Shown: positions 1 to 12,522 of the stretch, piece after piece
How positions within the stretch are numbered: the stretch's first letter is position 1
Layout of the letters: every line of letters starts with the position of its first letter
Source: Megaleporinus macrocephalus
Taxonomy: Eukaryota > Chordata > Actinopteri > Characiformes > Anostomidae
Direction: 5' to 3'
DNA length: 64,000 nucleotides
Assembly (NCBI GenBank): GCA_021613375.1
Contig: CM038719.1
Location: forward strand, 4,740,289 to 4,804,288
The notes under the pieces: model-generated
Told to the model about the DNA's origin: nothing
Database searches by the model: none
What the model saw: only the letters and a program-made list of their open reading frames with translations
Position numbers and translations under genes: made by a program

Positions 1-165
1 CTGTGTATCTGATACTGAACAACTACCCATCCTGTGTATCTGATACTAAACAACCGCCCATCCTGTGTATCTGATACTGAACAACTACCCATCCTGTGTA
101 TCTGATACTGAACAACTACCCATCCTGTGTATCTGATACTGAACAACTACCCATCCTGTGTATCA
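1..165. repeat. 31-bp tandem repeat, about 5 units
   Basis: Units start with CTGTGTATCTGATACTGAAC and recur every 31 bp with few substitutions. The array runs off the left edge, so its full length is unknown. No coding signal is seen. Confidence 0.9.
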
Positions 166-199
166 ACCAGGTGGCCCTGTTTGAATGCAATCTGGACAA

Positions 200-1783
200 G
201 TTTACTCATCAGGGTTACCTAATGCTAACCGTAAACCTAAACCATAACCATAACCTTAAAACCTAAACCTTAAACACTAACACTAACCATAACCCTAACG
301 ATAACCCTAACCCATGATGAAAAACCCTAACCATAACCACTAACCATAACCTTAACCATCACCCTAGCCTTAACCCTAACCCATAATCCAAACCCTAACA
401 ATAACCCTAACCCATAATCCTAACCCTAACCCATAATCCAAACCCTAACCATAACCACTAACCATAACTCTAACCATAACTCTAACCCTAACCCATAATG
501 AAAAACCCTAGCCTAACCATAACCTTAACCATAACCCTAACCTTAACCCCAACCCATAATCCAAACCCTAACCCTAACCCTAACCCATAATCCAAACCCT
601 AACCCTAACAATAACCCTAACCCATAATCCTAACCCTAACCCATAATCCAAACCCTAACCATAACCACTAACCATAACTCTAACCATAACTCTAACCCTA
701 ACCCATAATGAAAAACCCTAGCCTAACCATAACCTTAACCATAACCCTAACCTTAACCCCAACCCATAATCCAAACCCTAACCCTAACCCATAATCCAAA
801 CCCTAACCCTAACAATAACCCTAACCCTAACAATAATCCTAACCCATAATCCAAACCCTAACCATAACCACTAACCGTAACTCTAACCATAACCCTAACC
901 TTAACCCCAACCCATAATCCAAACCCTAACCATAACCCCAACCGTAACCCTAACCCTAACCCTAACCTATAATCCAAATCCTAACCATAACCACAAACCA
1001 TAACCATAAACCTAACCTTTAATGCAAACCCTAACCATAACCACTAACCATAACCATAAACCTAACCTTTAATCCAAACCCTAACATAACCACTAACCAT
1101 AACCATAACCTTAACCCTAACGTATAATCCAAAGCCTAACCATAACTACTAACCATAACTCTAACCCTAGCCACAATTCTAACCCTAACCTATAATCCAA
1201 ACCATAACCACTAACCATAATCTTAACCTTAATGTATAATCCAAAGCCTAACCATAACTACTAACCATAACCACTAACCATAACCATAATTCTAACCCTA
1301 ACCTATAATCCACACCCTAACCATAACCATTAACCATAATCTTAACCTTAATGTATAATCCAAAGCCTAACCATAACCACTAACCATAACTCTAACCATA
1401 ACTCTAACCCTAGCCACAATTCTAACCCTAACCTATAATCCAAACCCTAACCATAACCACTAACCATAATCTTAACCTTAATGTATAATCCAAAGCCTAA
1501 CCATAACTACTAACCATAACCACTAACCATAACCATAATTCTAACCCTAACCTATAATCCAAACCCTAACCATAACCACTAACCATAATCTTAACCTTAA
1601 TGTATAATCCAAAGCCTAACCATAACTACTAACCATAACCACTAACCATAACCATAATTCTAACCCTAACCTATAATCCACACCCTAACCATAACCATTA
1701 ACCATAATCTTAACCTTAATGTATAATCCAAAGCCTAACCATAACCACTAACCATAACCACTAACCATAACTCTAACCCTACT
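200..1783. repeat. degenerate telomere-like CCCTAA repeat field
   Basis: About 1.6 kb is built from CCCTAA, CCATAA, CACTAA and CCTTAA hexamer-like words. Longer repeats with CCCATAATCCAAACC and AATGTATAATCCAAAGCC are superimposed. The vertebrate telomere word (CCCTAA on this strand) is common but never forms a long perfect run, so this is an old interstitial or subtelomeric block rather than a live chromosome end. Confidence 0.8.
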
Positions 1784-2295
1784 CAATCACATAGTTTTCT
1801 CATGTGTTTCGGGAAGCAGGTGTTGGAATCAAACCTGACACTGACTCCCGTTCCCTGCGACCACGCTGACCTCAATCTACCTGCTGAAATATTCCCACCA
1901 GTCGCATGTTTTCTGCTCCTACTCAACACCGGCCCCTAAATCTGCGATCCCGCATGCAAACAGGCTGTGATTCTAAACTGCCGTCGTTGTGAGGAGTGTC
2001 TGACGGCAGACAGGAAAGCAGTCGCGAGTGCAATTCATTTCCCTGCACAGCGAGTGAGCGGCCTCAACGGCGCTGCGACTAAATCAGGCTCATTGTGTTA
2101 ATAAAGAAGAGATCCGACTCGTTTCAGCCGCTTTCCGCTCTCTCCACAGCGGCCGGATGAAAGAAGGTGTACACGAGTGAAAGAAAGAGGGAGCGATGAG
2201 CGAGACCGCCGCTTGCGAGAGGAACAGCTGTGGACAGAGAAGGAGCTCCAGTACAGAAACACTCCTGTATAATCAAACAAACAGTGAGTAGAAAC
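1784..2295. other. non-repetitive, no gene recognised
   Basis: About 500 bp of mixed-composition sequence with several CpGs lies between two repeat blocks. No splice-flanked coding stretch or known motif was recognised. The only open frame is about 60 codons and unconvincing. Confidence 0.5.
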
Positions 2296-4166
2296 ACGTA
2301 CACAGGTAGGTGAAGGTAGTGTTACAGTTTACCTGTACACAGGTAGGTGAAGGTGGTGTTACAGTTTACCTGTACACAGGTAGGTGAAGGTAGTGTTACA
2401 GTTTATCTGTACACAGGTAGGTGAAGGTAGTGTTACTGTTTACCTGTACACAGGTAGATGAAGGTAGTGTTACAGTTTAGCTGTACACAGGTAGGTGAAG
2501 GTAGTGTTCCAGTTTACCTGTACACAGGTAGGTGAAGGTAGTGTTACTGTTTACCTGTACACAGGTAGGTGAAGGTAGTGTTACAGTTTACCTGTACACA
2601 GGTAGGTGAAGGTAGTGTTACAGTTTACCTGTACACAGGTAGGTGAAGGTAGTGTTACAGTTTACCTGTACACAGGTAGGTGAAGGTAGTGTTACAGTTT
2701 ATCTGTACACAGGTAGGTGAAGGTAGTGTTACAGTTTACCTGTACACAGGTAGGTGAAGGTAGTGTTACAGTTTACCTGTACACAGGTAGATGAAGGTAG
2801 TGTTACAGTTTACCTGTACACAGGTAGGTGAAGGTAGTGTTACAGTTTACCTGTACACAGGTAGGTGAAGGTAGTGTTACAGTTTACCTGTACACAGGTA
2901 GGTGAAGGTAGTGTTACAGTTTACCTGTACACAGGTAGGTGAAGGTAGTGTTACAGTTTATCTGTACACAGGTAGGTGAAGGTAGTGTTACAGTTTACCT
3001 GTACACAGGTAGGTGAAGGTAGTTTTACAGTTTACCTGTACACAGGTAGATGAAGGTAGTGTTACAGTTTACCTGTACACAGGTAGGTGAAGGTAGTGTT
3101 CCAGTTTACCTGTACACAGGTAGGTGAAGGTAGTGTTACAGTTTACCTGTACACAGGTAGATGAAGGTAGTGTTACAGTTTACCTGTACACAGGTAGGTG
3201 AAGGTAGTGTTACAGTTTACCTGTACACAGGTAGGTGAAGGTAGTGTTACAGTTTACCTGTACACATGTAGGTGAAGGTAGTGTTCCAGTTTACCTATAA
3301 ACAGGTAGTTTAAGGTAGTTTTTCAGTTTACCTGTACACAGGTAGGTGAAGGTAGTGTTCCAGTTTACTTATAAACAGGTAGGTGAATGTAGTGTTACAG
3401 TTTACCTGTACACAGGTAGGTGAAGGTAGTGTTACAGTTTATCTGTACACAGGTAGGTGAAGGTAGTGTTACAGTTTACCTGTACACAGGTAGGTGAAGG
3501 TAGTGTTACAGTTTATCTGTACACAGGTAGGTGAAGGTAGTGTTACAGTTTACCTGTACACAGGTAGGTGAAGGTAGTGTTACAGTTTACCTGTACACAG
3601 GTAGGTGAAGGTAGTGTTACAGTTTACCTGTACACAGGTAGGTGAAGGTAGTGTTACAGTTTATCTGTACACAGGTAGGTGAAGGTAGTGTTACAGTTTA
3701 CCTGTACACAGGTAGGTGAAGGTAGTGTTACAGTTTACCTGTACACAGGTAGATGAAGGTAGTGTTACAGTTTACCTGTACACAGGTAGGTGAAGGTAGT
3801 GTTCCAGTTTACCTGTACACAGGTAGGTGAAGGTAGTGTTACAGTTTACCTGTACACAGGTAGGTGAAGGTAGTGTTCCAGTTTACCTGTACACAGGTAG
3901 GTGAAGGTAGTGTTCCAGTTTACCTGTACACAGGTAGGTGAAAGTAGTGTTCCAGTTTACCTGTACACAGGTAGGTGAAGGTAGTGTTACAGTTTACCTG
4001 TACACAGGTAGGTGAAGATAGTGTTACAGTTTACCTGTACACAGGTAGGTGAAGGTAGTGTTACAGTTTACCTGTACACAGGTAGGTGAAGATAGTGTTA
4101 CAGTTTACCTGTACACAGGTAGGTGAAGGTAGTGTTACGGTTTACCTGTACACAGGTAGGTGATGG
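2296..4166. repeat. 37-bp minisatellite, about 50 units
   Basis: The unit includes GGTAGGTGAAGGTAGTG followed by TTACAGTTTACCTGTACACA, with period 37. Most variants are single substitutions such as TATCTG for TACCTG. Each unit carries ACCTGTACACAGGT, a near-perfect palindrome across the unit junction. Confidence 0.95.
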
Positions 4167-4599
4167 TAGCATACATCGTAGAGGGCAGCAGCGTAAACCA
4201 CTACACTATACCAACCATATGTATCATGTACAGTACTGTCTTTGAGGTGAAATGGAAAATGTCCAATATAAATATATGTATGTGTTTGTGTGTATATATA
4301 TATATATAATGAGAAAGAGGTGTGATAGAACATAACGGACTGTAAAACTTCACTCTGATCACTTCCATCATCCAACCTACTTCCTGTTCTGAAACAAAAT
4401 GAGGATGCTTCAAACAGAATTCCACCCGGACCCTGCCCCGATCCAGGATTAATCACGCCCTCGGGACTTTGCTTACACTCAGCCGTCAGTGAAGGAGAAA
4501 GAACACTGTCCTTCTTCTCTCTCAGGAACGCTGTACAGCTCGTACAATGAATAAAACCCACCACGAGTCTCAAAAAGAGGCTTCGCTTAGCTTACTTTA
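4167..4599. other. non-repetitive stretch with a small TG/TA microsatellite
   Basis: A (TG)/(TA) tract sits near 4280-4310. The rest is unique sequence in which no gene was recognised. Confidence 0.4.
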
Positions 4600-4850
4600 G
4601 CATTCGCCAGTATTAACAGTGCCACAGAACACAAGTACATCCAGCGTTTTTAACTGTTCTCCGCTCCACCTTAAATTGAGGTACAGTTCTATTTTGGCGT
4701 CTGTAGGAGCTGCAGTGTTTAAGGTGGAACATTAGATGAAGAATGTGGAGAAGAGGAACTTCAGGCTGGTTTAAAGATGAACATGTAGCTCTGACAGTTG
4801 GGTTGTTTGTTGGGAAGGAATGAAAAGTAATGACGTTCCCTTCACAGCCT
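4600..4850 (-). repeat. dispersed hairpin-bearing repeat, copy A
   Basis: This block is the reverse complement of 34270-34470 over about 200 bp. Both share the words TTCCACCTTAAA, AACCAGCCTGAAG and CATTCCTTCCCAACCAACAA. One part can fold, with CTCCACCTTAAA facing TTTAAGGTGGAAC. Short open frames in it are shared by both copies only because the repeat is shared. The superfamily is not assigned. Confidence 0.75.
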
Positions 4851-4875
4851 GGAACACTGGATTTCTCCACCACCG

Positions 4876-5912
4876 TTCTGGTTGCTGGTTGGTGTTGTGG
4901 TTGTGTGTAAATGTTCTGGTTGCTGGTTGGTGTTGTGGTTGTGTGTAAATGTTCTGGTTGCTGGTTGGTGTTGTGGTTGTGTGTAAATGTTCTGGTTGCT
5001 GGTTGGTGTTGTGGTTGTGTGTAAATGTTCTGGTTGCTGGTTGGTGTTGTGGTTGTGTGTAAATGTTCTGGTTGCTGGTTGGTGTTGTGGTTGTGTGTAA
5101 ATGTTCTGGTTGCTGGTTGGTGTTGTAGTTGTGTGTAAATGTTCTGGTTGCTGGTTGTTGTTGTGGTTGTGTGTAAATGTTCTGGTTGCTGGTTGGTGTT
5201 GTGGTTGTGTGTAAATGTTCTGGTTGCTGGTTGGTGTTGTGGTTGTGTGTAAATGTTCTGGTTGCTGGTTGGTGTTGTGGTTGTGTGTAAATGTTCTGGT
5301 TGCTGGTTGGTGTTGTGGTTGTGTGTAAATGTTCTGGTTGCTGGTTGGTGTTGTGGTTGTGTGTAAATGTTCTGGTTGATGTTGTGGTTGTGTGTAAATG
5401 TTCTGGTTGCTGGTTGGTGTTGTGGTTGTGTGTAAATGTTCTGGTTGCTGGTTGGTGTTGTGGTTGTGTGTAAATGTTCTGGTTGCTGGTTGGTGTTGTG
5501 GTTGTGTGTAAATGTTCTGGTTGCTGGTTGGTGTTGTGGTTGTGTGTAAATGTTCTGGTTGCTGGTTGGTGTTGTGGTTGTGTGTAAATGTTCTGGTTGC
5601 TGGTTGGTGTTGTGGTTGTGTGTAAATGTTCTGGTTGCTGGTTGGTGTTGTGGTTGTGTGTAAATGTTCTGGTTGGTGTTGTGGTTGTGTGTAAATGTTC
5701 TGGTTGCTGGTTGGTGTTGTGGTTGTGTGTAAATGTTCTGGTTGCTGGTTGGTGTTGTGGTTGTGTGTAAATGTTCTGGTTGGTGTTGTGGTTGTGTGTA
5801 AATGTTCTGTTTGCTGGTTGGTGTTGGGGTTGTGTGTAAATGTTCTGGTTGGTGTTGTGGTTGTGTGTAAATGTTCTGGTTGCTGGTTGATGTTGTGGTT
5901 GTGTGTAAATGT
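4876..5912. repeat. 38-bp minisatellite, about 27 units
   Basis: The unit contains TTCTGGTTGCTGGTTGGTG followed by TTGTGGTTGTGTGTAAATG. A shorter variant lacking GCTGGTT occurs several times (near 5370, 5672, 5778 and 5848). G-rich and T-rich on this strand. The period is not a multiple of 3, so open frames across it are accidental. Confidence 0.95.
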
Positions 5913-6584
5913 TGGGGGTGTAAATATTAACCAGTCTGTTACGTAACAGTGTAGTATTTGGAGCTCGGCCCGTTTATCCTCCCTCTTCTGTAAAAGCAGG
6001 ATTTGTATCTGAAGAACAGAGTTTGAGGTTCAGGGTATGTACAGTTCTGAGTACTGAACTCTCAGTACTACACTATGACCTACAAGTTTTACATTCTATG
6101 ATCTGAAAACATCCTCAGGTGTTTGTATGGGGTCTGAAAGGATGTGTAGCTGTTTGAGAAGCTCCTCGCTGAGAAAAGGAGATACAGACACATCAAAGAA
6201 AGAAGCTGCTGGTGAAAGTATATTGTACTTCCTTATGCCATCCTTGTTCCCTCGTGTGTGGAGGCTGATGATACGAACGCCCGAGTCTCATAATGACAGG
6301 GCCATGTATAATGTAAGTAGAGACCAGAGACCAATAAAGCAGTAATGACCGACTGGCTGTGTCGGAGAGACGAGGGCAAACGAACAAGTGGCCCTCAGTG
6401 ACATCGCCAGTGACAGAGTGATGCAATATTGCCAAGTCATTCCAGGCTTGGTCTTCTCGTGTAGCTGATGGACTGCTCTGTGCTGGGCTGACTGTGTTAA
6501 CCTTTGCTGTTCTGGACTTCAGCTATGCTGTGTTGTGGAGAGGAAACATCTGTGAAGTCAACTGATGGTCAACGTTTAAAGAAA
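5913..6584. other. non-repetitive, no gene recognised
   Basis: About 670 bp without a clear repeat or gene. A 72-codon open stretch at 6127-6345 has no recognisable domain and no splice context. Confidence 0.4.
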
Positions 6585-6586
6585 TA

Positions 6587-6995
6587 CACAGTCGAGTCAC
6601 ATTATTATGACCACCAGCTAATATCCAGAGTGACCACTGTGTGCAGCACGGACAGCAGCTAGACGGACTGGGAGACTCAGTAAGGGTCTGGTAGGTGGTC
6701 ACAGGTATCTGGAGGTATCATGCTGACTGCGGTGCATCCCACAGTTGCTGGAGGGAGCGTGAAGGAGGATCCATAGAGCCAACGCCACCATTCAGGTGGT
6801 CCCACAGGTGCCTAACTGGGGTTAAGTCTGGGGAATTAGGGGTCCAAGGTAGTAATTGGAAGTCTTGGTCAGCTTTTCCAACCAGTGTGGGACATTTCTA
6901 GTCGTGTGACGTGTCGCACTGGCTTACTGGAAGATCCCATCCATGCGCTGCTGCCGACCAGTAGGAAGTGGTCATAATAATGTGACTCGGCTGTG
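6587..6995. mobile_element. non-autonomous TIR DNA transposon, copy 1
   Basis: The ends are inverted repeats of about 28 bp (left CGAGTCACATTATTATGACC, right GTCATAATAATGTGACT), flanked by TA on both sides (6585-6586 and 6996-6997). TA target duplication fits the Tc1/mariner superfamily. At 409 bp it has no transposase frame. A diverged second copy lies at 34988-35566. Confidence 0.85.
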
Positions 6996-6997
6996 TA

Positions 6998-7470
6998 TCT
7001 GGTGAACTGCTGAATGTAATGTTGAGTCCCTGGGTTGGGAGCGATCCCGTGTTAGCAGCAGCGTGTAGCAGTGCTGTAATACTGAGTGATGGCGCTCTGG
7101 ACTCGGGTCATTAGCTGGCTCGACACTCGCCAGCCTGGTAATCCTTATCAGATCACTGTATGTACATAATCCTTCTCTACAGCGGAGCCAAGCAGCGTCA
7201 GGGTCCAGCGGTTCCCTATCTGCAGCAAACACAGGCATGCGAAAATACCCCCTCTAGTCATACGCCAATATGGATATAAATATAAATTACATATCAGTTA
7301 CGATTCAGTGGCTGATGTTCAGTGTAGCAGTTATAGCTTTTCTTAGGAAATCCAACAAAATCACTTTTTCTCATTTGGGTTTCTACAAATCCTTCAGGTG
7401 ACTTTCAATTTTTTGGCCTTTTCTCCAGCAGGCATGCAGTGGGTGCTGAACCTTAATGGCCATCACTGAG
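6998..7470. other. non-repetitive, no gene recognised
   Basis: Unique sequence without a supported coding frame. The 88-codon minus-strand open stretch has no recognisable domain. Confidence 0.4.
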
Positions 7471-7920
7471 GTAAACACTCCATAAGAGCATGAAGAACTA
7501 CTGAGAAGAACAAGGACTCTAAAGGAGAAACTCCATAAGAGCATGAAGAACCACTGTGAAGAACAAGGACTCTAAAGGAGAGACTTCATAAGAACATGAG
7601 GAACCATTGAGAGGAACAATGACTCAAAAGAAGAAACTCCATAAAAGCGTGAAGAACTACTGTGAAGAACAAGGACTCTAAAGGAGAGACTTCATAAGAG
7701 CATGAGGAACCATTGAGAAGAACAAGGACTCAAAAGGAGAGACTTTCATAAGAACATAAAGAACTACTGAGAAGGTCACTCCATAAAAGCATGAAGAACT
7801 ACTGAGAAAATCACTACATAAGAACATGAGGAACATTGAGAAGAACAATGCCTCTAAGGGAGAACCTCGATAAGAACATAAAGAATCATTGAGAAGAACA
7901 AGCACTCAAATAGAAACTCA
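7471..7920. repeat. 53-bp degenerate minisatellite, field 1
   Basis: The unit carries AAGGACTCTAAAGGAGAAAC and CCATAAGAGCATGAAGAAC, repeating about every 53 bp with indels. The same unit recurs at 8705-8925. Confidence 0.85.
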
Positions 7921-8704
7921 TCCTCCTCTGGGCTGCATGAGCATGAGACTGGTTCAGTCTGGTTTATAGTGGGAAACCGTGTGTTGAGCTGTTCAGAGGA
8001 GCAAAGCTCCAGTTTGTTCAGCTTTATTACTCAATAACGCTCCACGGCGGCTCAGCTGCTCCACCACTGTGATGACTCATACGGGGGGCTTTCAGTCTGA
8101 AGTGTGGCTTTCTCAGACATGTGGTCGCTGGATGGTGAACAAAGTGAGCTTCCTAAATGAAGGTGTATGTGCATCAAAGAGGAACTTAAACCAGACCTAA
8201 ACATGACCTTCAGCCAGAAATGACCCTACACACCCCTCACACCAACTGTTCTCTCTTCTGCCAGAGCGGACCCTCACAGCCAGACCCGGCAACAGTTTCT
8301 TCCCACAAGCCTGTTAGATTCCTGAGCTCCCAGAGCCAGGACTGACAGACACCTTCATACACACACACACACACATACAACATCTCACTCCCTGGTTTCC
8401 ACAACTCCAGACGATGTGTGAGATCCTGTATTTAACCCTTTAAAGCCTGAAGCATCTAAACCCTGAACATCTGGAATTGTTTGCAGTGACATATAAGAGC
8501 ATTCAGAACACAATGATTTAACCCTCTATACTCGGTTCTCCACCAACATTCAGACCACAGTGTGGGTTTGAGCAAAGTTCAGGTAAAAATCAGGTGTTTT
8601 AGGGAAATAATAATAACAGTGATGGTTTACAGCTCTCAACAACGTGTGTATCGTATATGATTCACTCAAAGGGTTAAATATAATTATTACTGCAGTTCAC
8701 TACC
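7921..8704. other. non-repetitive stretch between two 53-bp fields
   Basis: Unique sequence with a short (CA)n near 8360. No gene recognised. Confidence 0.4.
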
Positions 8705-8925
8705 GAGGAAATCAAGGACTTTAAAGGAGAAAGTCTATAGGAGCATGAAAAAATACTAAGAGGATCAAGGACTCTAAAGGAGAACCTCCATAAGAGTATG
8801 AAGAAATACTGAGAGGATCAAGGACTTTAAAGGAGAGACTCCATAAGAACATGAAGAACTATTGATAAGAACAAGGACTCTAAAGGAGAGACTCCATAGG
8901 AGCATGAGGAACCATTAAGAAGAAC
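8705..8925. repeat. 53-bp degenerate minisatellite, field 2
   Basis: Four diverged units with the same AGGACTCTAAAGGAGA and CATAAGAGCATGAAGAA words as the field near 7.5 kb. Confidence 0.8.
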
Positions 8926-8984
8926 ATATTGTTTGGTGTGTTTGTGTTGGACCATACGGTCAGCGGTCCGAAATTTCCCTGTGT

Positions 8985-9115
8985 GTTCCATAGCTGTCCA
9001 AAGAAAAACTGTTTTTGGACCAATAGAAATGCTCCAAAATAGCTTGGTAAATGTTCTGGTTCCATTGACTTCCATTGAAAGACTCTCCTGTAAAGTTGCC
9101 ATTAAGGAGACACTT
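8985..9115 (-). repeat. dispersed repeat with TTCTATTGGTCC core
   Basis: The minus strand contains AGGAGAGTCTTTCAATGGAAG, AGTCAATGGAACCAGAA and GGAGCATTTCTATTGGTCC. The same words in the same order occur on the plus strand at 45262-45400 and 47830-47965, and a fragment occurs at 38160-38240. The family is unassigned. Confidence 0.75.
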
Positions 9116-9199
9116 GTTTCAGCGATGATATACAAATCATATGTTATACGTCTGGACATGCGGGACCATGTATAAAATGGACCATGTATTTGGTTTTAC

Positions 9200-9306
9200 A
9201 ACCTGTCCATGGTGTACCCCGTCTTCACCCGATGATGCTGGGATTGGCTCTAGCCCCTCTCCTGTGACCCTGAATCGTGGGATCAAGTAGAAGATAATAG
9301 GTGGAG
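9200..9306 (+). mobile_element. SINE 3' fragment
   Basis: The segment with CCTGTCCATGGTGTACCCCG, GCTGGGATTGGCTC and a terminal GATAATAGG tail matches the 3' part of the fuller copies at 15241 and 41711. The tRNA-like head is missing. Confidence 0.75.
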
Positions 9307-9344
9307 GATCAAACCTGAACTGGGACACGGCATAGACTAAAACT

Positions 9345-10130
9345 GAAGGTAAAGTGAAGACACATGTGGTCCTGTCCTGTAAAGTTGCTAATCTGGAGAG
9401 TCTTCCCTTCTTTGCACAGTGACAGAGGTACTAAATACACTCAGGACTATGGAATATGGAATACAGAGTGGTTTCTAAGCTGTTTATAGGCTGTTGCTAT
9501 GGTATCCCAGGTGGTTGCTACAGTTCGGCAAGGCTATTGCTATGGAATCCCAGGCAATTCCTGAGATAAAGTGAAGACACTTTTGGTCCTGTCCTGTAAA
9601 GTTGCTAATCTGGAGAGTCTTGTCTTCTTTGCACAGTGACAGAGGTACTGAATACACTCAGGACTATGGAATATAGAATACCAAGTGGTTTCCAAGCTGT
9701 TTATAGGCTGTTGCTATGGTATCCCAAGTGGTTGCTAATGTATTGACAGGCTGTTGCTATGGTATCCCAGGCAATTCCTAAGATAAAGTGAAGACACATG
9801 TGGTGCTCCTGTAAAGTTGCTGTTCTGGAGAGTCTTGTCTTCTTTGCACAGTGACGGAGGTACTGAATACACTCAGGACTATGGAATATGGAATACCATG
9901 TGGTTTCTAAGCTGTTTATAGGCTGTTGCTATGGTGTCCCAGGTGGTTGCTACAGTTAGGCAAGGCTATTGTTATTGAATCCCAAGTGGTTGCCAATGCA
10001 TTGACAGGCTGTTGCTATGGTATCCCAGGTAATTCCTAAGGTAAAGTGAAGACACATGTGGTCCTGTCCTGTAACGTTGCTAATCTGGAGAGTCTTATTT
10101 GCACAGTGATGGAGGTACTGAATACACCCA
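9345..10130. repeat. higher-order tandem repeat, 4 units of about 205-255 bp
   Basis: The words AAAGTGAAGACACATGTGG, CTGGAGAGTCTT and GAGGTACTGAATACACTCAG recur starting near 9351, 9557, 9785 and 10041. Each unit has swallowed several GGTTGCTA-type subrepeats (TAGGCTGTTGCTATGGTATC). Confidence 0.85.
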
Positions 10131-10605
10131 GGAGACCTGTGGACGCTCGTACCTGCATGTGTGAACCTGTGTGGAGACGAACGCGGCCCACACGTTGGCA
10201 GTTCTGGGATAGCGCGGCGCTCCACCGAGCTGAAACTGGCCCAGTGGACGGCGTGGACGTTGGATATTGGCTCAGTGTGCATATGCTGCCCAGAGATTCA
10301 CTAGGAGGTGTTTGTTTTTAAAACTTACTGCGGGACACAATGCACAGTTAGTCAGAGATGCTCGTCTTCACACCTCTCTTCGCAGTGAAGCGCTGCAGTA
10401 ATGGACATATGGACGCGCGCAGCACAGAAAGCCTGTTTGTTTGTAACAGGCCTCCGCGGCCCGCAGGGAGTGCTGGGTGCGGCGCCGGAGTGAGACTGGC
10501 GGTGTTGGGAAAGCTGTTGGCTGCTGGACGGGGACGGGTTTAGGCTCCGGGGTCTTCCTTCTATATCTCATCTGTCTAAAGTGGAATTCCATCGACAGAG
10601 CGATT
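10131..10605. other. CpG-bearing unique stretch, no gene recognised
   Basis: GC-rich sequence with many CpGs. Open frames of 60-90 codons occur on both strands but none has a recognised domain or intron-exon structure. It could be a regulatory CpG patch. Confidence 0.4.
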
Positions 10606-10611
10606 CAGAGG

Positions 10612-10860
10612 GGGTTCTGGGGGGAGATGGTTCAGATGATGTTTACAGTGGTGGTGATGGGAACCAGGGGTCTCCATGTTTTACTATACACATTATAGTT
10701 ACTATCAAACCCACCAGTGAACCTACACGAGTGTTTATATGAATGTTGATGATGTATAATAATAATAATGTAAAGTAATATGTTTTCTTTGGGGACTATT
10801 TTTCCTCACAGCGCCCTGCAGCATGTATCCCTCCGCCAGGAAGAGATTTTAAGGCCAAAA
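10612..10860 (+). repeat. dispersed repeat (GGTGGTGATGGGAACCAGG family), copy 1
   Basis: The words GAGATGGTTCAGATG, GGTGATGGGAACCAGGGGTC, CAAACCCACCAGTGAACCTA and CCCTGCAGCATGTATCC occur in the same order at 53570-53770, and in reverse at 25960-26210. About 250 bp, no terminal repeats recognised. Confidence 0.8.
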
Positions 10861-10904
10861 CTCTCGTAAACAGCGTCTCAGACGTGAACTGTTATGTATC
10901 TTTA

Positions 10905-11810
10905 ATATATGTTGCTGTGGAATCTCAAGTGGTTGCTAAGATTATGCAAGGCTGTTGCTATGGCACCCCAGGCAGTTGCTAAGGTGTTAATAAGCTGTTG
11001 CTATGGTATAACAGGTGGTTGCTAAAGTTATGCTAGGTCGTTGCTATGGCACCCCAGGCAGTTACTAAGGTGTTTAATGGCTGTTGCTATGGTATCTCAG
11101 GTGGTTGCTAAGGTTATGCTAGGCTGTTGCTATGGAACCCTGAGTTGTTGCCAAGATGTTGCTTTGCAAACCCAGGCAGTCCCTTAGGTATTGCTAGGCT
11201 GCTGGTATGGTACCCCCGGATGTTGCTAGGTTTATGCTAGGTCGTTGCTATGGAATACCAAGTGGTTGCTAAAGTGTTTATAGGCTGTTGTTGTGGTATC
11301 CCAGGTGGTTGCTACAGTTAGGCAAGGCCATTGCTATGGAATCCCAACAGGGTAATAATGTATTTATAGGCTGTCGCTATGGTATCCCAGGCATTTCCTA
11401 AGGTAATGCTAGAGTGTTACTATGTTATCCTAGGTAATTGCTATGGTTATGCAGCACCATGCTTTGGAATACCAAGTGGTTGCTAAGGTGTTTATAGGTT
11501 GTTGCTATGGTGTCCCAGGTGGTTGCTACAGTTAGGCAAGGCCATTGCTATGGAATACCAAGTGGTTGCTAATGTATTTACAGGCTGTTGCTATGGTATC
11601 CCAGGTAGTTACTAAGGTGTTGCTATTGAAATGCCCCCCCAGTGTTTGCTACATTCATGCTAGGCCATTGCTTTGGAATCCCAAGTGGTTGCTAAATTAT
11701 TACTATGGAATCCCAGGCAACTGTTTAGTTGCTGCTAGCCTGTTTTTGGTGGTTACTAAGGTGATGGTAGGCTGTTGATACTGAATTCCAAGTAGTTGCT
11801 TAGGTGTACA
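10905..11810. repeat. GGTTGCTA-type degenerate tandem repeat
   Basis: Runs of GGCTGTTGCTATGGTATCCC and GTGGTTGCTAAGGTGTTTA alternate with a period near 35-45 bp. Related fields occur at 12.8, 14.3, 48.5 and 49.3 kb. Confidence 0.9.
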
Positions 11811-12424
11811 TTAATATATAAATTTAACATTTAAGTTACATTTAATATTGTTTATTTTATTTATTAATTTATAGAAACTGCTCTGAAGCTGGCGTTCCTG
11901 TAGAGGTCGAGTTCAACAGAACATGTAAGTTAGATGTTCAAACATTCAAACAAGACTATTTATATGTATCAGTATATTTATAACACCTTTATAACATACA
12001 GCTCCATATGACACACGATGAAATAAAACAGTGAACATAAATAGGAAACAACAACCTGAAACTGAAACACGAGACGCAATAAAGAAGAAGAAAAACCATA
12101 AAGACAAAAATAAAAAAACAAAACAAAAAAGTATTGTAATAAATTAAATGTATTTATAAACTGTATTCTGATCTATTATATGGTTCTATTTAGTTCCAGT
12201 GTGGCCAAACGGAGAGAAGAGAGGAGAGGAGAGAGGAGGGGAGGAGGAGAAGACGCCTCAGGGTGGGTAACTGCTCCTCCTTTGTCTTCGGGGGTGGTTG
12301 TGCTGCGTTTGGGCTGTTTCTGCTGCACTGCTGGCATTTACATTGTGAGAGTAATGAAGATTAATAAGGTGGATTAGCAGCAGCTCCTCCAAACCTACAC
12401 CTGCGTCTGAATCTGCTTCCAACC
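11811..12424. other. AT-rich unique stretch, no gene recognised
   Basis: AT-rich sequence followed by a short GA-rich tract near 12215-12250. No supported coding region. Confidence 0.4.
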
Positions 12425-12439
12425 ACGGCTGATCTATCA

Positions 12440-12441
<2 letters not shown>

Positions 12442-12494
<53 letters not shown>

Positions 12495-12522
12495 ATGTGT
12501 GTGTGTGTGTGTGTGTGTGTCT
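12442..12522. repeat. (TG)n microsatellite
   Basis: About 80 bp of TG dinucleotides with a few interruptions, a potential Z-DNA former. Confidence 0.95.
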
